Part shown: piece after piece, positions 7,354 to 12,477 of the stretch
How the letters are laid out: each line of letters starts with the position of its first letter
Position numbering within the stretch: the first letter of the stretch is position 1
Assembly: GCA_020027255.1 (NCBI GenBank)
Contig: JAHRAP010000046.1
Location: 1 to 12,477 of the forward strand
Reading direction: 5' to 3'
Origin: Nitrosopumilaceae archaeon
GTDB lineage: Archaea; Thermoproteota; Nitrososphaeria; Nitrososphaerales; Nitrosopumilaceae
Length of the DNA stretch: 12,477 bases
Notes under the pieces: model-generated
The model's database searches: none
Seen by the model: only the letters and a program-made list of their open reading frames with translations
Told to the model about the DNA's origin: nothing
Program-made: the position numbers and the translations under genes

Positions 7354-9525
7354 TTGTCACACAAAGAAAAAATTTTACATGTACGAATAGGTGAAGCAAA
7401 ACAACGAGATATTGGAAAAAAAAGAGCTAGATTGAGCCAACAGATAATGAATAACCTTTATGTGATTCCTGGAGATATCGTAGAGATAATTGGACGTAAA
7501 TCTAGTCATGCAATAGTGTGGCCGCCATATGATGATGAAAAATCCAATAACATCATACGTATAGATGGTCAAACCCGAAAAAATGTTGGGGCTTTACTAA
7601 ATGATGTAGTTAAAATACAAAAATCTACTATCAAAAACGCTAAATCCGTTATTTTGATACCTATTAACGATGTAGTTACTATTGACAAAGAATTTACGGA
7701 TTTTGTCAAGAACAGATTAAAAGGATTACCATTATCTTATGACGATGATATTTCAGTTATGATTCTTGGTAACTCGATAGATTTTAAGGTTAAAAAAATT
7801 TCCCCAAAAAATGTAGTGAAGATTGACAAAAATACAGATCTAATTATACTTAAAGAATCCACATTTGATAAAAAGATACGTGTTACATACGAAGAAATAG
7901 GTGGGCTGAACAAAGAAATAAAAGCGATGCGGGAAATTGTTGAATTGCCATTAAGACATCCTGAAGTTTTCAGCAAATTAGGTATCGAGCCTCATAGTGG
8001 TATTCTGTTATATGGCCCTCCTGGATGTGGCAAAACATTGATAGCTAAAGTACTTGCTAGTGAATCTGAAGCTAACATGTATTCGATTAATGGGCCTGAA
8101 ATCATGAATAAATATTATGGGGAAACTGAAGCAAAATTAAGAGATATATTCAAAGAAGCTAAAGATAAATCTCCTAGCATAATATTTATCGATGAAATAG
8201 ATGCTATTGCTCCAAAACGTGAAGAGGCTTATGGCGATGTTGAGAAAAGAGTAGTGGCACAACTTTTAGCACTGATGGACGGTCTTACTGATAGAGGCAA
8301 TGTGATAGTCTTGGGAGCTACTAATAGGCCTGATAGTGTAGATCCTGCTTTACGTAGACCTGGAAGATTTGATCGAGAAGTTGAAATATCTGTACCTAAC
8401 GTAGATGAAAGACTAGAAATCTTACAAATACATACTAGGGGAATGCCTATAGCTGAAAATGTTAATCTAAAAATACTATCAAACGAATTACATGGATATA
8501 CTGGTGCAGATATAAGATCTCTGTGTAGGGAAGGAGCCATGAAAGCAATTCGAAGATATTTGCCAGAGATAGACCTTGAAACTGAAAAAATATCTTCTGA
8601 AATACTACAATCTATGGATATCCAACTGTCTGATTTTTATGATGCAATGCGTGAGGTGGTGCCAACTGCAATGCGCGAATTTTATGTAGAACAACCTAAA
8701 ATATGGTGGCACAATGTGGGGGGTCTAAAAAAAGTAAAAAAAATATTAAGTGATAATTTAATTTCAGCCATTAATAATCCTGATAAATTTTTTAATATGG
8801 GGATCAAACCGCCAAAAGGCGCACTTCTTTATGGGCCTCCTGGATGTGGAAAAACCATTCTAGCTAGAGCTCTTGCTACTGAAAGTGGTGGCAATATGAT
8901 ATTGGTACGTGGCCCTGAAATTCTATCTAAATGGGTAGGCGAATCTGAAAAAGCCATCAGAGAAATATTTAGAAAAGCAAAAAACTCTTCGCCTTGTGTA
9001 ATTATTTTTGACGAATTAGATTCTATAGCTAGATTCAAATCAAATGATGACAAAAATTATGGAGAAACTATATTGAGTCAGCTTCTTACAGAGATAGAAA
9101 ACAGCTTGTCTTCTAGAGTAGTAATAATAGGTACTACTAATAGACCTGATTTGTTAGATATGTCTTTATTAAGACCTGGAAAATTAGATCTAATGTTGTA
9201 TGTTAAACATCCTGAAGAAAAAGAAAGGCTAGAAATAATAAAAATTCTAACAAGTAGTATGCCTATATCCAACGATGTTAAACTGGAGGAATTATCTGTA
9301 TCCGCCAAAAATTATTCTAGTGCTGATATATCTGCACTTTGTAGAGAAGCTGCCGTGCATGCAATGCAAAATAATTCTAACAAAATATGTAATGTAGATT
9401 TTGCTATTGGGTTAAAAATAATTAAACCATCTATTACCAAAGAAATAGAACATTGGTATTCAAATATAAGTAATAATATATCTAATGTGGTGCCAAAAAT
9501 AACAGATAAAATATTCTATGGGTGA
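7354..9525 (+). CDS. cdc48: Cdc48/VCP/p97-type AAA+ ATPase
   Basis: Cdc48 is a hexameric two-ring unfoldase that pulls apart proteins and feeds them to the proteasome. The 723-residue order is complete. An N-terminal double-psi barrel (about 8-90) has EAKQRDIGKKRARL and IRIDGQTRKNVG. The D1 ring has Walker A GPPGCGKT at 221-228, KYYGE pore loop, Walker B IIFIDEID at 276-283, GATNRPD and RRPGRFDRE with both arginine fingers. The D2 ring has GPPGCGKT at 494-501, KWVGE pore loop, IIFDELDS near 550-557 and GTTNRPD. The tail ends F-Y-G, an HbYX-type motif (hydrophobic-Tyr-any) that docks ATPase rings on the 20S proteasome. Oddities lie in D2: RPGK with K610 where RPGR is usual, and GETILSQLLTEIEN where TERVVNQLLTEMDG is typical. 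The start is TTG at 7354; the next methionine, residue 32, would cut the barrel. The stop overlaps the next gene by 4 bases. Confidence 0.95.
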   Translation: MSHKEKILHVRIGEAKQRDIGKKRARLSQQIMNNLYVIPGDIVEIIGRKSSHAIVWPPYDDEKSNNIIRIDGQTRKNVGALLNDVVKIQKSTIKNAKSVILIPINDVVTIDKEFTDFVKNRLKGLPLSYDDDISVMILGNSIDFKVKKISPKNVVKIDKNTDLIILKESTFDKKIRVTYEEIGGLNKEIKAMREIVELPLRHPEVFSKLGIEPHSGILLYGPPGCGKTLIAKVLASESEANMYSINGPEIMNKYYGETEAKLRDIFKEAKDKSPSIIFIDEIDAIAPKREEAYGDVEKRVVAQLLALMDGLTDRGNVIVLGATNRPDSVDPALRRPGRFDREVEISVPNVDERLEILQIHTRGMPIAENVNLKILSNELHGYTGADIRSLCREGAMKAIRRYLPEIDLETEKISSEILQSMDIQLSDFYDAMREVVPTAMREFYVEQPKIWWHNVGGLKKVKKILSDNLISAINNPDKFFNMGIKPPKGALLYGPPGCGKTILARALATESGGNMILVRGPEILSKWVGESEKAIREIFRKAKNSSPCVIIFDELDSIARFKSNDDKNYGETILSQLLTEIENSLSSRVVIIGTTNRPDLLDMSLLRPGKLDLMLYVKHPEEKERLEIIKILTSSMPISNDVKLEELSVSAKNYSSADISALCREAAVHAMQNNSNKICNVDFAIGLKIIKPSITKEIEHWYSNISNNISNVVPKITDKIFYG

Positions 9526-9821
9526 AGAAAATGAACATGCCATTTAAAAATATTATATATGATTTGATAAACAAACATAACTCAATTATTGATACTAATC
9601 TTTCTAAATTATTATCCAAGAATGGTTACACAATCAATGACGATAAATTTAATAAAATATTATTAGATCTAGAGATATCTGGATTTATCAAAGTGTCATG
9701 GCTTACAAAAAACACCAAGAGAATAGAAATAATACATCGACATGATGAAATAGATGAAGTCGAAATACAAAATAAAGAAATGGCCGAAAAAGATTATGAA
9801 GCCAGTTTTCCTGGTGTATGA
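9522..9821 (+). CDS. Small winged-helix-like protein translationally coupled to cdc48 (hypothetical)
   Basis: The function is unknown. Residues about 8-72 look like a winged helix: helix NIIYDLINKH, helix TNLSKLLSKNGY, a recognition-like helix NDDKFNKILLDLEISGFI, then a strand-turn-strand wing, KVSWLTKNTKRIEIIH. The last 25 residues are strongly acidic and end DYEASFPGV. The GTG at 9522 overlaps the Cdc48 stop (GTGA); an ATG at 9531 is an alternative start three codons later. Tight coupling suggests either a regulator or a substrate adaptor made in step with Cdc48, but nothing in the sequence decides this. The gene ends 4 bases from the convergent ctaB. Confidence 0.7.
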   Translation: MKKMNMPFKNIIYDLINKHNSIIDTNLSKLLSKNGYTINDDKFNKILLDLEISGFIKVSWLTKNTKRIEIIHRHDEIDEVEIQNKEMAEKDYEASFPGV

Positions 9822-9825
9822 AATA

Positions 9826-10698
9826 CTATATTCTAAAATTAAATAAAGAATCTAAAGCTATTCCTACAAATATTATTGTAAGATAGGGCGCAGTAATTTT
9901 GTATGCTTTCCATGCTGTTTGTGACGTGGGATTTTTTGTTAATTTATAGTGATATAACAACATTAGCATTCCAAAAAATGATGCTACTGTTAAATATACT
10001 ACGCCCAAACCAAACATACATAACATAATTGAATAAGGTAATAAGATCATTGTGTTGACAAAAATATATTTAGATGTTTTTTTCATACCTATTATAACTG
10101 GAAGCATTGGCACTCTTGCAGCTTCATAATCGTCTTTCATTTTCATTGCTAAGCACCAAAAATGTGATGGCGTCCAAATAAAAACAAGCATGCCTATTAG
10201 AAAACCTGTAATATCCATACTATTTGTAGCAGCAGACCAACCGGCCATTGATGCTGCACTGCCTGCAAATCCTCCTATTACAATATTAGACGGACTACGA
10301 CGTTTTAACCATGCTGTATATATTATTACGTAAAAAAATATGCCTATAAAAATAAACAGCGTAGACACATAATTAATAAAAAATACACTGTATAAAATGG
10401 CAAAAATGCTTATCGATATACCATATAACAGTACATATTTTTGATTCATCCTGCCTGATGGTATTGGTCTTTTGCGAGTTCTAGTCATCATGGGATCTAT
10501 ATCTCTATCATAATAATGATTCAACGCGCTAGATCCTGCTGACGCAAAAGCTCCTGCAATAATTATATGGATCATATTTAAATACGTAAAATCAATATCA
10601 TGCATTTCACTTGCTGTATACATAGAAGTAACTGCAGTAATAACTAATAACAATACAATTCTCGGTTTCGATATCTCGAATATTTCCTTGAAGACCAA
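9826..10698 (-). CDS. ctaB: Protoheme IX farnesyltransferase (haem O synthase, CtaB/CyoE)
   Basis: CtaB is a UbiA-family membrane prenyltransferase that adds farnesyl to haem B to make haem O, the precursor of haem A for terminal oxidases. The first aspartate-rich motif is N60-x3-D64-x3-D68 in ALNHYYDRDID, followed by TRTRKRPIP. The second cytoplasmic site has KDDYEAARVPMLPV (D189, D190). Between them, SPSNIVIGGFAGSAASMAGW and IWTPSHFW are typical of CtaB rather than of lipid or quinone UbiA enzymes. There are eight or nine hydrophobic segments over 290 residues, the normal size. The start is TTG at 10698, right at the first conserved residues (EISKPRIVLLL). It diverges from the cupredoxin gene across a 91-base gap, fitting a joint role in respiration. 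Confidence 0.94.
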   Translation of the reverse strand: MVFKEIFEISKPRIVLLLVITAVTSMYTASEMHDIDFTYLNMIHIIIAGAFASAGSSALNHYYDRDIDPMMTRTRKRPIPSGRMNQKYVLLYGISISIFAILYSVFFINYVSTLFIFIGIFFYVIIYTAWLKRRSPSNIVIGGFAGSAASMAGWSAATNSMDITGFLIGMLVFIWTPSHFWCLAMKMKDDYEAARVPMLPVIIGMKKTSKYIFVNTMILLPYSIMLCMFGLGVVYLTVASFFGMLMLLYHYKLTKNPTSQTAWKAYKITAPYLTIIFVGIALDSLFNFRI

Positions 10699-10789
10699 TA
10701 TTATCAGATAAATCTTATTAACAATTTAATTTATTCGTCGCCATAATTCAAAAGAATTAATTAATATCAAATACCACAATTACAAGAAT
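10699..10789. promoter_or_regulatory. Divergent promoter region between ctaB and the cupredoxin gene
   Basis: The 91-base gap is AT-rich. On the minus strand AATAAATTAAATTGT lies at 10721-10735, 23-37 bases before the ctaB TTG, and is a plausible TATA region. On the plus strand the best candidate is AATTAATTAATATC, ending near 10767, about 23-36 bases before the ATG at 10790. A small inverted repeat, TAATTC-AAAA-GAATTA, lies between the two (about 10743-10758) and could be an operator or chance. Confidence 0.4.
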
Positions 10790-11587
10790 ATGAGTAATTG
10801 GGATCTTATGATGCCTGGAATGGGACTTTCAGCTATAGGATTAGTAGGAGTTGTAGTATCTTATTCTGGAATAGCGCATACATTTATAGATGGTATGCAT
10901 GCGCTCACTGGCTTGACAATGTTTTTTGGTCTTATTTTTCTAGCTGCAGGAATACTTGAAGGTGGTGTTTCTACAAGTAATAAGGCAAAAGCTACCACAC
11001 TTGTAATATTGTCAATCACTCTTTCATTCGGCTTATATGCATTTACGCTTAATACAATATCTTCCTTGCCTATATTTGCAGGAATTTTGATATCGATATC
11101 TATTCCATCTATAATAATAGCTTACGTTTCGATGAAAATACCTGAATATACTAAGCCCATATCAATAATTTTCACATTAGCTGTCAGTGTTGGCATAATC
11201 ACATTTGTAATATTCAACTCACAATATTCTGATATGTTGAATATTTCAGAGGAAAGTGATGCTGAGAAAATCCAAACACCTGAAATAGATCTTGATAATG
11301 TCAATATGGTAGATATATTTATTTTGTTAAATTCGTCAGAACAAAATAATCCAGACTATGATCCAGACATAGCTAAAGTTAAACTTGGTGATATTATTAA
11401 ATGGACTAATATTGATACCGTGTCCCATACTGTTACAAGTTCTAATGATTTTGGAGACACATTCGATTCTGGATTAATGAATGCAGGTGACGAATTTATA
11501 TTGCAGACATCTGACGTTGGAGTAGGCCAATATGAATATATGTGCATAGTCCACCCTTGGATGGTCAGTAGCATAACGATAGAATAA
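10790..11587 (+). CDS. Five-helix membrane protein with C-terminal cupredoxin (amicyanin/plastocyanin-like) domain
   Basis: The first 142 or so residues form five hydrophobic helices (about 10-28, 36-57, 67-88, 90-113 and 119-141). After an acidic linker (SEESDAEKIQTPEIDLD) comes a blue-copper domain at about 170-265. With the N-terminus inside, an odd helix count puts the copper domain outside the membrane. Type-1 copper ligands are visible: H213 in VSHTVTSS, and C252-x2-H255-x2-M258 in MCIVHPWM. The short C-x2-H-x2-M loop is the amicyanin spacing, unlike the C-x4-H-x4-M of plant plastocyanin. A role as electron carrier or copper-handling partner near the terminal oxidase is inferred from ctaB next door and from the many plastocyanin-like carriers known in ammonia-oxidising archaea. 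It is followed after 3 bases by the JAMM gene, so the two form an operon. Confidence 0.88.
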   Translation: MSNWDLMMPGMGLSAIGLVGVVVSYSGIAHTFIDGMHALTGLTMFFGLIFLAAGILEGGVSTSNKAKATTLVILSITLSFGLYAFTLNTISSLPIFAGILISISIPSIIIAYVSMKIPEYTKPISIIFTLAVSVGIITFVIFNSQYSDMLNISEESDAEKIQTPEIDLDNVNMVDIFILLNSSEQNNPDYDPDIAKVKLGDIIKWTNIDTVSHTVTSSNDFGDTFDSGLMNAGDEFILQTSDVGVGQYEYMCIVHPWMVSSITIE

Positions 11588-11590
11588 AAC

Positions 11591-12058
11591 TTGAAATGTG
11601 TAATTTTAGACAATAAACACAAACAAATTTTATATAATCATGCGTATGATCAATATCCTAACGAATCTTGTGCATTATTGGTAGGCCATATACAAAATAA
11701 TTGTTATATTGTAAATACTGCATACCTCACCCAAAATCAAGATTTTTCCACCACTAGATTTTCTATATCTGCTGACGATTTAATAAAATGTTATTCACTT
11801 GCTAACAAAAAACAGCTTGAAGTGGTTGGTATATTTCATTCTCACACTCAATCTTCATCGTATCCGTCACAAACAGATAAAAAATTCATGGAACTAAATC
11901 CTATCTGCTGGATTATTTTTTCGTATACTAAAAATGATTTTAAAGCATTTGTATTGAATACTAATATTGAAGAAATTCCAATATATGAAAACGAACAAAC
12001 CTCAATTTGTAACGAAACTCAATTTGATATTATAAATATGTTTAGTTATTCGAAATAA
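11591..12058 (+). CDS. JAMM/MPN+ domain metalloprotease (M67 family)
   Basis: JAMM proteases are zinc isopeptidases; archaeal members remove ubiquitin-like modifiers (SAMPs) or trim ubiquitin-like sulphur carriers. The full active-site motif is visible: E25 in PNESCALLVG, then H83-S-H85 followed by seven residues, S93-x2-D96 in FHSHTQSSSYPSQTD. So the enzyme should bind zinc and be active. At 155 residues it is a single-domain protein. The start is TTG at 11591, three bases after the cupredoxin stop, so it is co-transcribed with that gene. The last 30 or so residues are poorly structured and cysteine-poor. Its substrate is unknown: no ubiquitin-like protein, E1 or sulphur-carrier gene is in the window, but Cdc48 with a proteasome-docking tail lies 2 kb upstream. 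Confidence 0.88.
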   Translation: MKCVILDNKHKQILYNHAYDQYPNESCALLVGHIQNNCYIVNTAYLTQNQDFSTTRFSISADDLIKCYSLANKKQLEVVGIFHSHTQSSSYPSQTDKKFMELNPICWIIFSYTKNDFKAFVLNTNIEEIPIYENEQTSICNETQFDIINMFSYSK

Positions 12059-12062
12059 ATAT
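12053..12062 (+). promoter_or_regulatory. Putative TATA box of the DUF2024 gene, overlapping the JAMM stop codon
   Basis: AAATAAATAT lies 21-30 bases before the ATG at 12083 and includes the TAA stop of the JAMM gene. The position matches the boxes of other genes here. It suggests the DUF2024 gene has its own promoter as well as any read-through. Confidence 0.4.
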
Positions 12063-12066
12063 GGGC

Positions 12067-12073
12067 TTTTTTT
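12067..12073 (+). terminator. Candidate T-run terminator after the cupredoxin-JAMM operon
   Basis: A run of seven T after GGGC lies 8 bases beyond the JAMM stop. Archaeal RNA polymerase stops at T-rich stretches without needing a hairpin. The run is in the leader region of the next gene, so termination may be partial. Support is positional only. Confidence 0.35.
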
Positions 12074-12082
12074 AACATCATT

Positions 12083-12340
12083 ATGGAAGTACATGTATAT
12101 GATACATATGTAAAAGCACAAGATGGTCATACAATGCATTTTGATGTGATCACAAATATACAAGATAATGCAAAAGCAATAGAATTTGCTAAACAATGGT
12201 TGGCCAATATTGGAGAAAATGATGCTAAAGTCACATCTGAAGAATGTCAATTTTGTCATTCTCAAGGTGCTCCTGAACCCATAGTTAACGAAATCCAAAA
12301 AAACGGCTTCTTCATCCAAAAAATGGAAGGATGCCCATAA
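12083..12340 (+). CDS. DUF2024 family protein
   Basis: This 85-residue protein matches the DUF2024 pattern from memory of the family: an opening VYDTYVKAQDGHTMHFDV (family form VWDTYV...DG..MHFD), a middle AIEFAKQWLANIG helix, then the conserved EECQFCHSQGAPEP with C-x2-C-H, and the ending IQKNGFFIQKMEGCP. Family members are small soluble proteins of unknown function found in bacteria and some archaea, often in marine or phototrophic organisms. The CxxCH resembles a metal or redox site but, with one copy and no signal peptide, it is not evidence of a c-type cytochrome. The ATG at 12083 begins right at the first conserved strand. It lies 24 bases after the JAMM gene. Confidence 0.85.
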   Translation: MEVHVYDTYVKAQDGHTMHFDVITNIQDNAKAIEFAKQWLANIGENDAKVTSEECQFCHSQGAPEPIVNEIQKNGFFIQKMEGCP

Positions 12341-12341
12341 A

Positions 12342-12361
12342 TTCAATTTGTAATAATTGAA
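12342..12361 (+). terminator. Hairpin just after the DUF2024 stop
   Basis: TTCAATT (12342-12348) and AATTGAA (12355-12361) form a perfect 7-base stem with a 6-base loop. It begins one base after the TAA, and a T-rich stretch follows (12366-12382). It looks like a factor-independent terminator, though archaea rely more on the T-run. The same T-rich stretch also serves as leader for the next ORF. Confidence 0.4.
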
Positions 12362-12384
12362 AACCTTTTATCTTTATTTTATTA

Positions 12385-12477
12385 ATGTATAAAATGGAAA
12401 CTACTTATTCAAAATTAACTGTAGAAGGAGATAAAAAAACTAATTGGATATGTGGATGTTTTGAAACTGTAGATAGT
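12385..12477 (+). CDS. Start of an unrecognised gene, cut by window edge
   Basis: An open frame begins ATG at 12385 (MYKMETTYSKLTVEG) or at the in-frame ATG at 12394, and continues through DKKTNWICGCFETVDS to the last base with no stop. A TATA-like CCTTTTAT at 12364-12371 is 23-30 bases before the second ATG, which favours 12394 as the start if the transcript is leaderless. The only notable motif is ICGC, a possible half metal site. Too little is present to name a family. Confidence 0.55.
   Translation, partial: MYKMETTYSKLTVEGDKKTNWICGCFETVDS

Noticed and set aside
7737..9308. Several minus-strand open frames within cdc48
   Set aside because: All are shadows of a strongly conserved AAA+ gene.
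7354..12058. A single proteasome/ubiquitin-like operon joining cdc48 and the JAMM protease
   Set aside because: ctaB on the opposite strand and the cupredoxin gene separate them, and no ubiquitin-like, E1 or proteasome subunit gene is present in the window.
12275..12300. CxxCH of the DUF2024 protein region as a c-type cytochrome site
   Set aside because: The protein has no signal peptide and the motif belongs to a conserved DUF2024 signature; there is no sign of haem attachment.
12002..12346. 114-residue open frame on the minus strand
   Set aside because: It lies opposite the clearly coding DUF2024 gene and JAMM end, and its Cys/Phe/Tyr/Ile-rich composition is typical of an antisense shadow.
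1..12477. tRNA genes, CRISPR arrays, insertion sequences or integrase sites
   Set aside because: Gaps between genes are under 100 bases, no regularly spaced repeats or transposase motifs are present, and no cloverleaf with a GG-TTC-A arm pattern was seen.

Overview
The window looks like a piece of the chromosome of an ammonia-oxidising archaeon (Nitrososphaerota/Thaumarchaeota). It is very AT-rich (about 30% GC by eye). The evidence is a set of archaeal genes: a 57-residue HVO_2753-type zinc ribbon next to aEF-1beta, Pth2, TruD, a two-ring Cdc48, and a geranylgeranyl reductase for saturating isoprenoid lipids. These sit beside genes expected of a copper-based aerobic respiratory chain: haem O synthase CtaB and a membrane-anchored blue-copper domain. 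UvrB, originally bacterial but common in this phylum, is also present. I cannot name a genus. Genes are packed tightly, and no tRNA, rRNA, CRISPR array or mobile element is visible.

Layout. (1) 1-2110, minus strand: the 5' two thirds of uvrB and a Pyridox_ox_2-type flavin-binding gene, both broken by small indels. (2) 2111-3652, plus strand: a palindromic two-way promoter, a small C2HC finger protein and a geranylgeranyl reductase. (3) 3671-6814, minus strand: an operon reading pth2, then a membrane-anchored Vgb-like beta-propeller, then truD (spacing 13 bases, then a 4-base overlap). (4) 6877-9821, plus strand, divergent from the previous block: zinc ribbon, aEF-1beta, cdc48 and a small winged-helix-like protein, with overlaps of 1 and 4 bases. 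(5) 9826-10698, minus strand: ctaB. (6) 10790-12340, plus strand: five-helix membrane protein with a cupredoxin domain, a JAMM/MPN+ metalloprotease and a DUF2024 protein. A small unrecognised ORF then runs off the right edge.

Themes. Blocks 3 and 4 diverge from one 62-base promoter region and are mostly about translation and protein quality control: peptidyl-tRNA recycling, tRNA pseudouridine, EF-1A recycling and Cdc48 unfolding. Cdc48 ends in an HbYX-type tail that would dock on the 20S proteasome. The JAMM protease 2 kb away could belong to the same world of tagging and degradation, but that is only inference. Blocks 5 and 6 concern the respiratory chain.

No clearly new multi-gene system is visible. 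The points most worth a second look are: the cluster of frameshifts confined to the first 2 kb, including a damaged uvrB; the near-perfect symmetric palindrome whose two arms each place a TATA-like box at the same distance from its start codon; the beta-propeller inserted between pth2 and truD; a lysine in place of the second arginine finger in the Cdc48 D2 ring; and the cupredoxin-JAMM gene pair. Many genes have a TATA-like box roughly 20-35 bases before the start codon, which points to mostly leaderless transcripts. Four genes use TTG starts.
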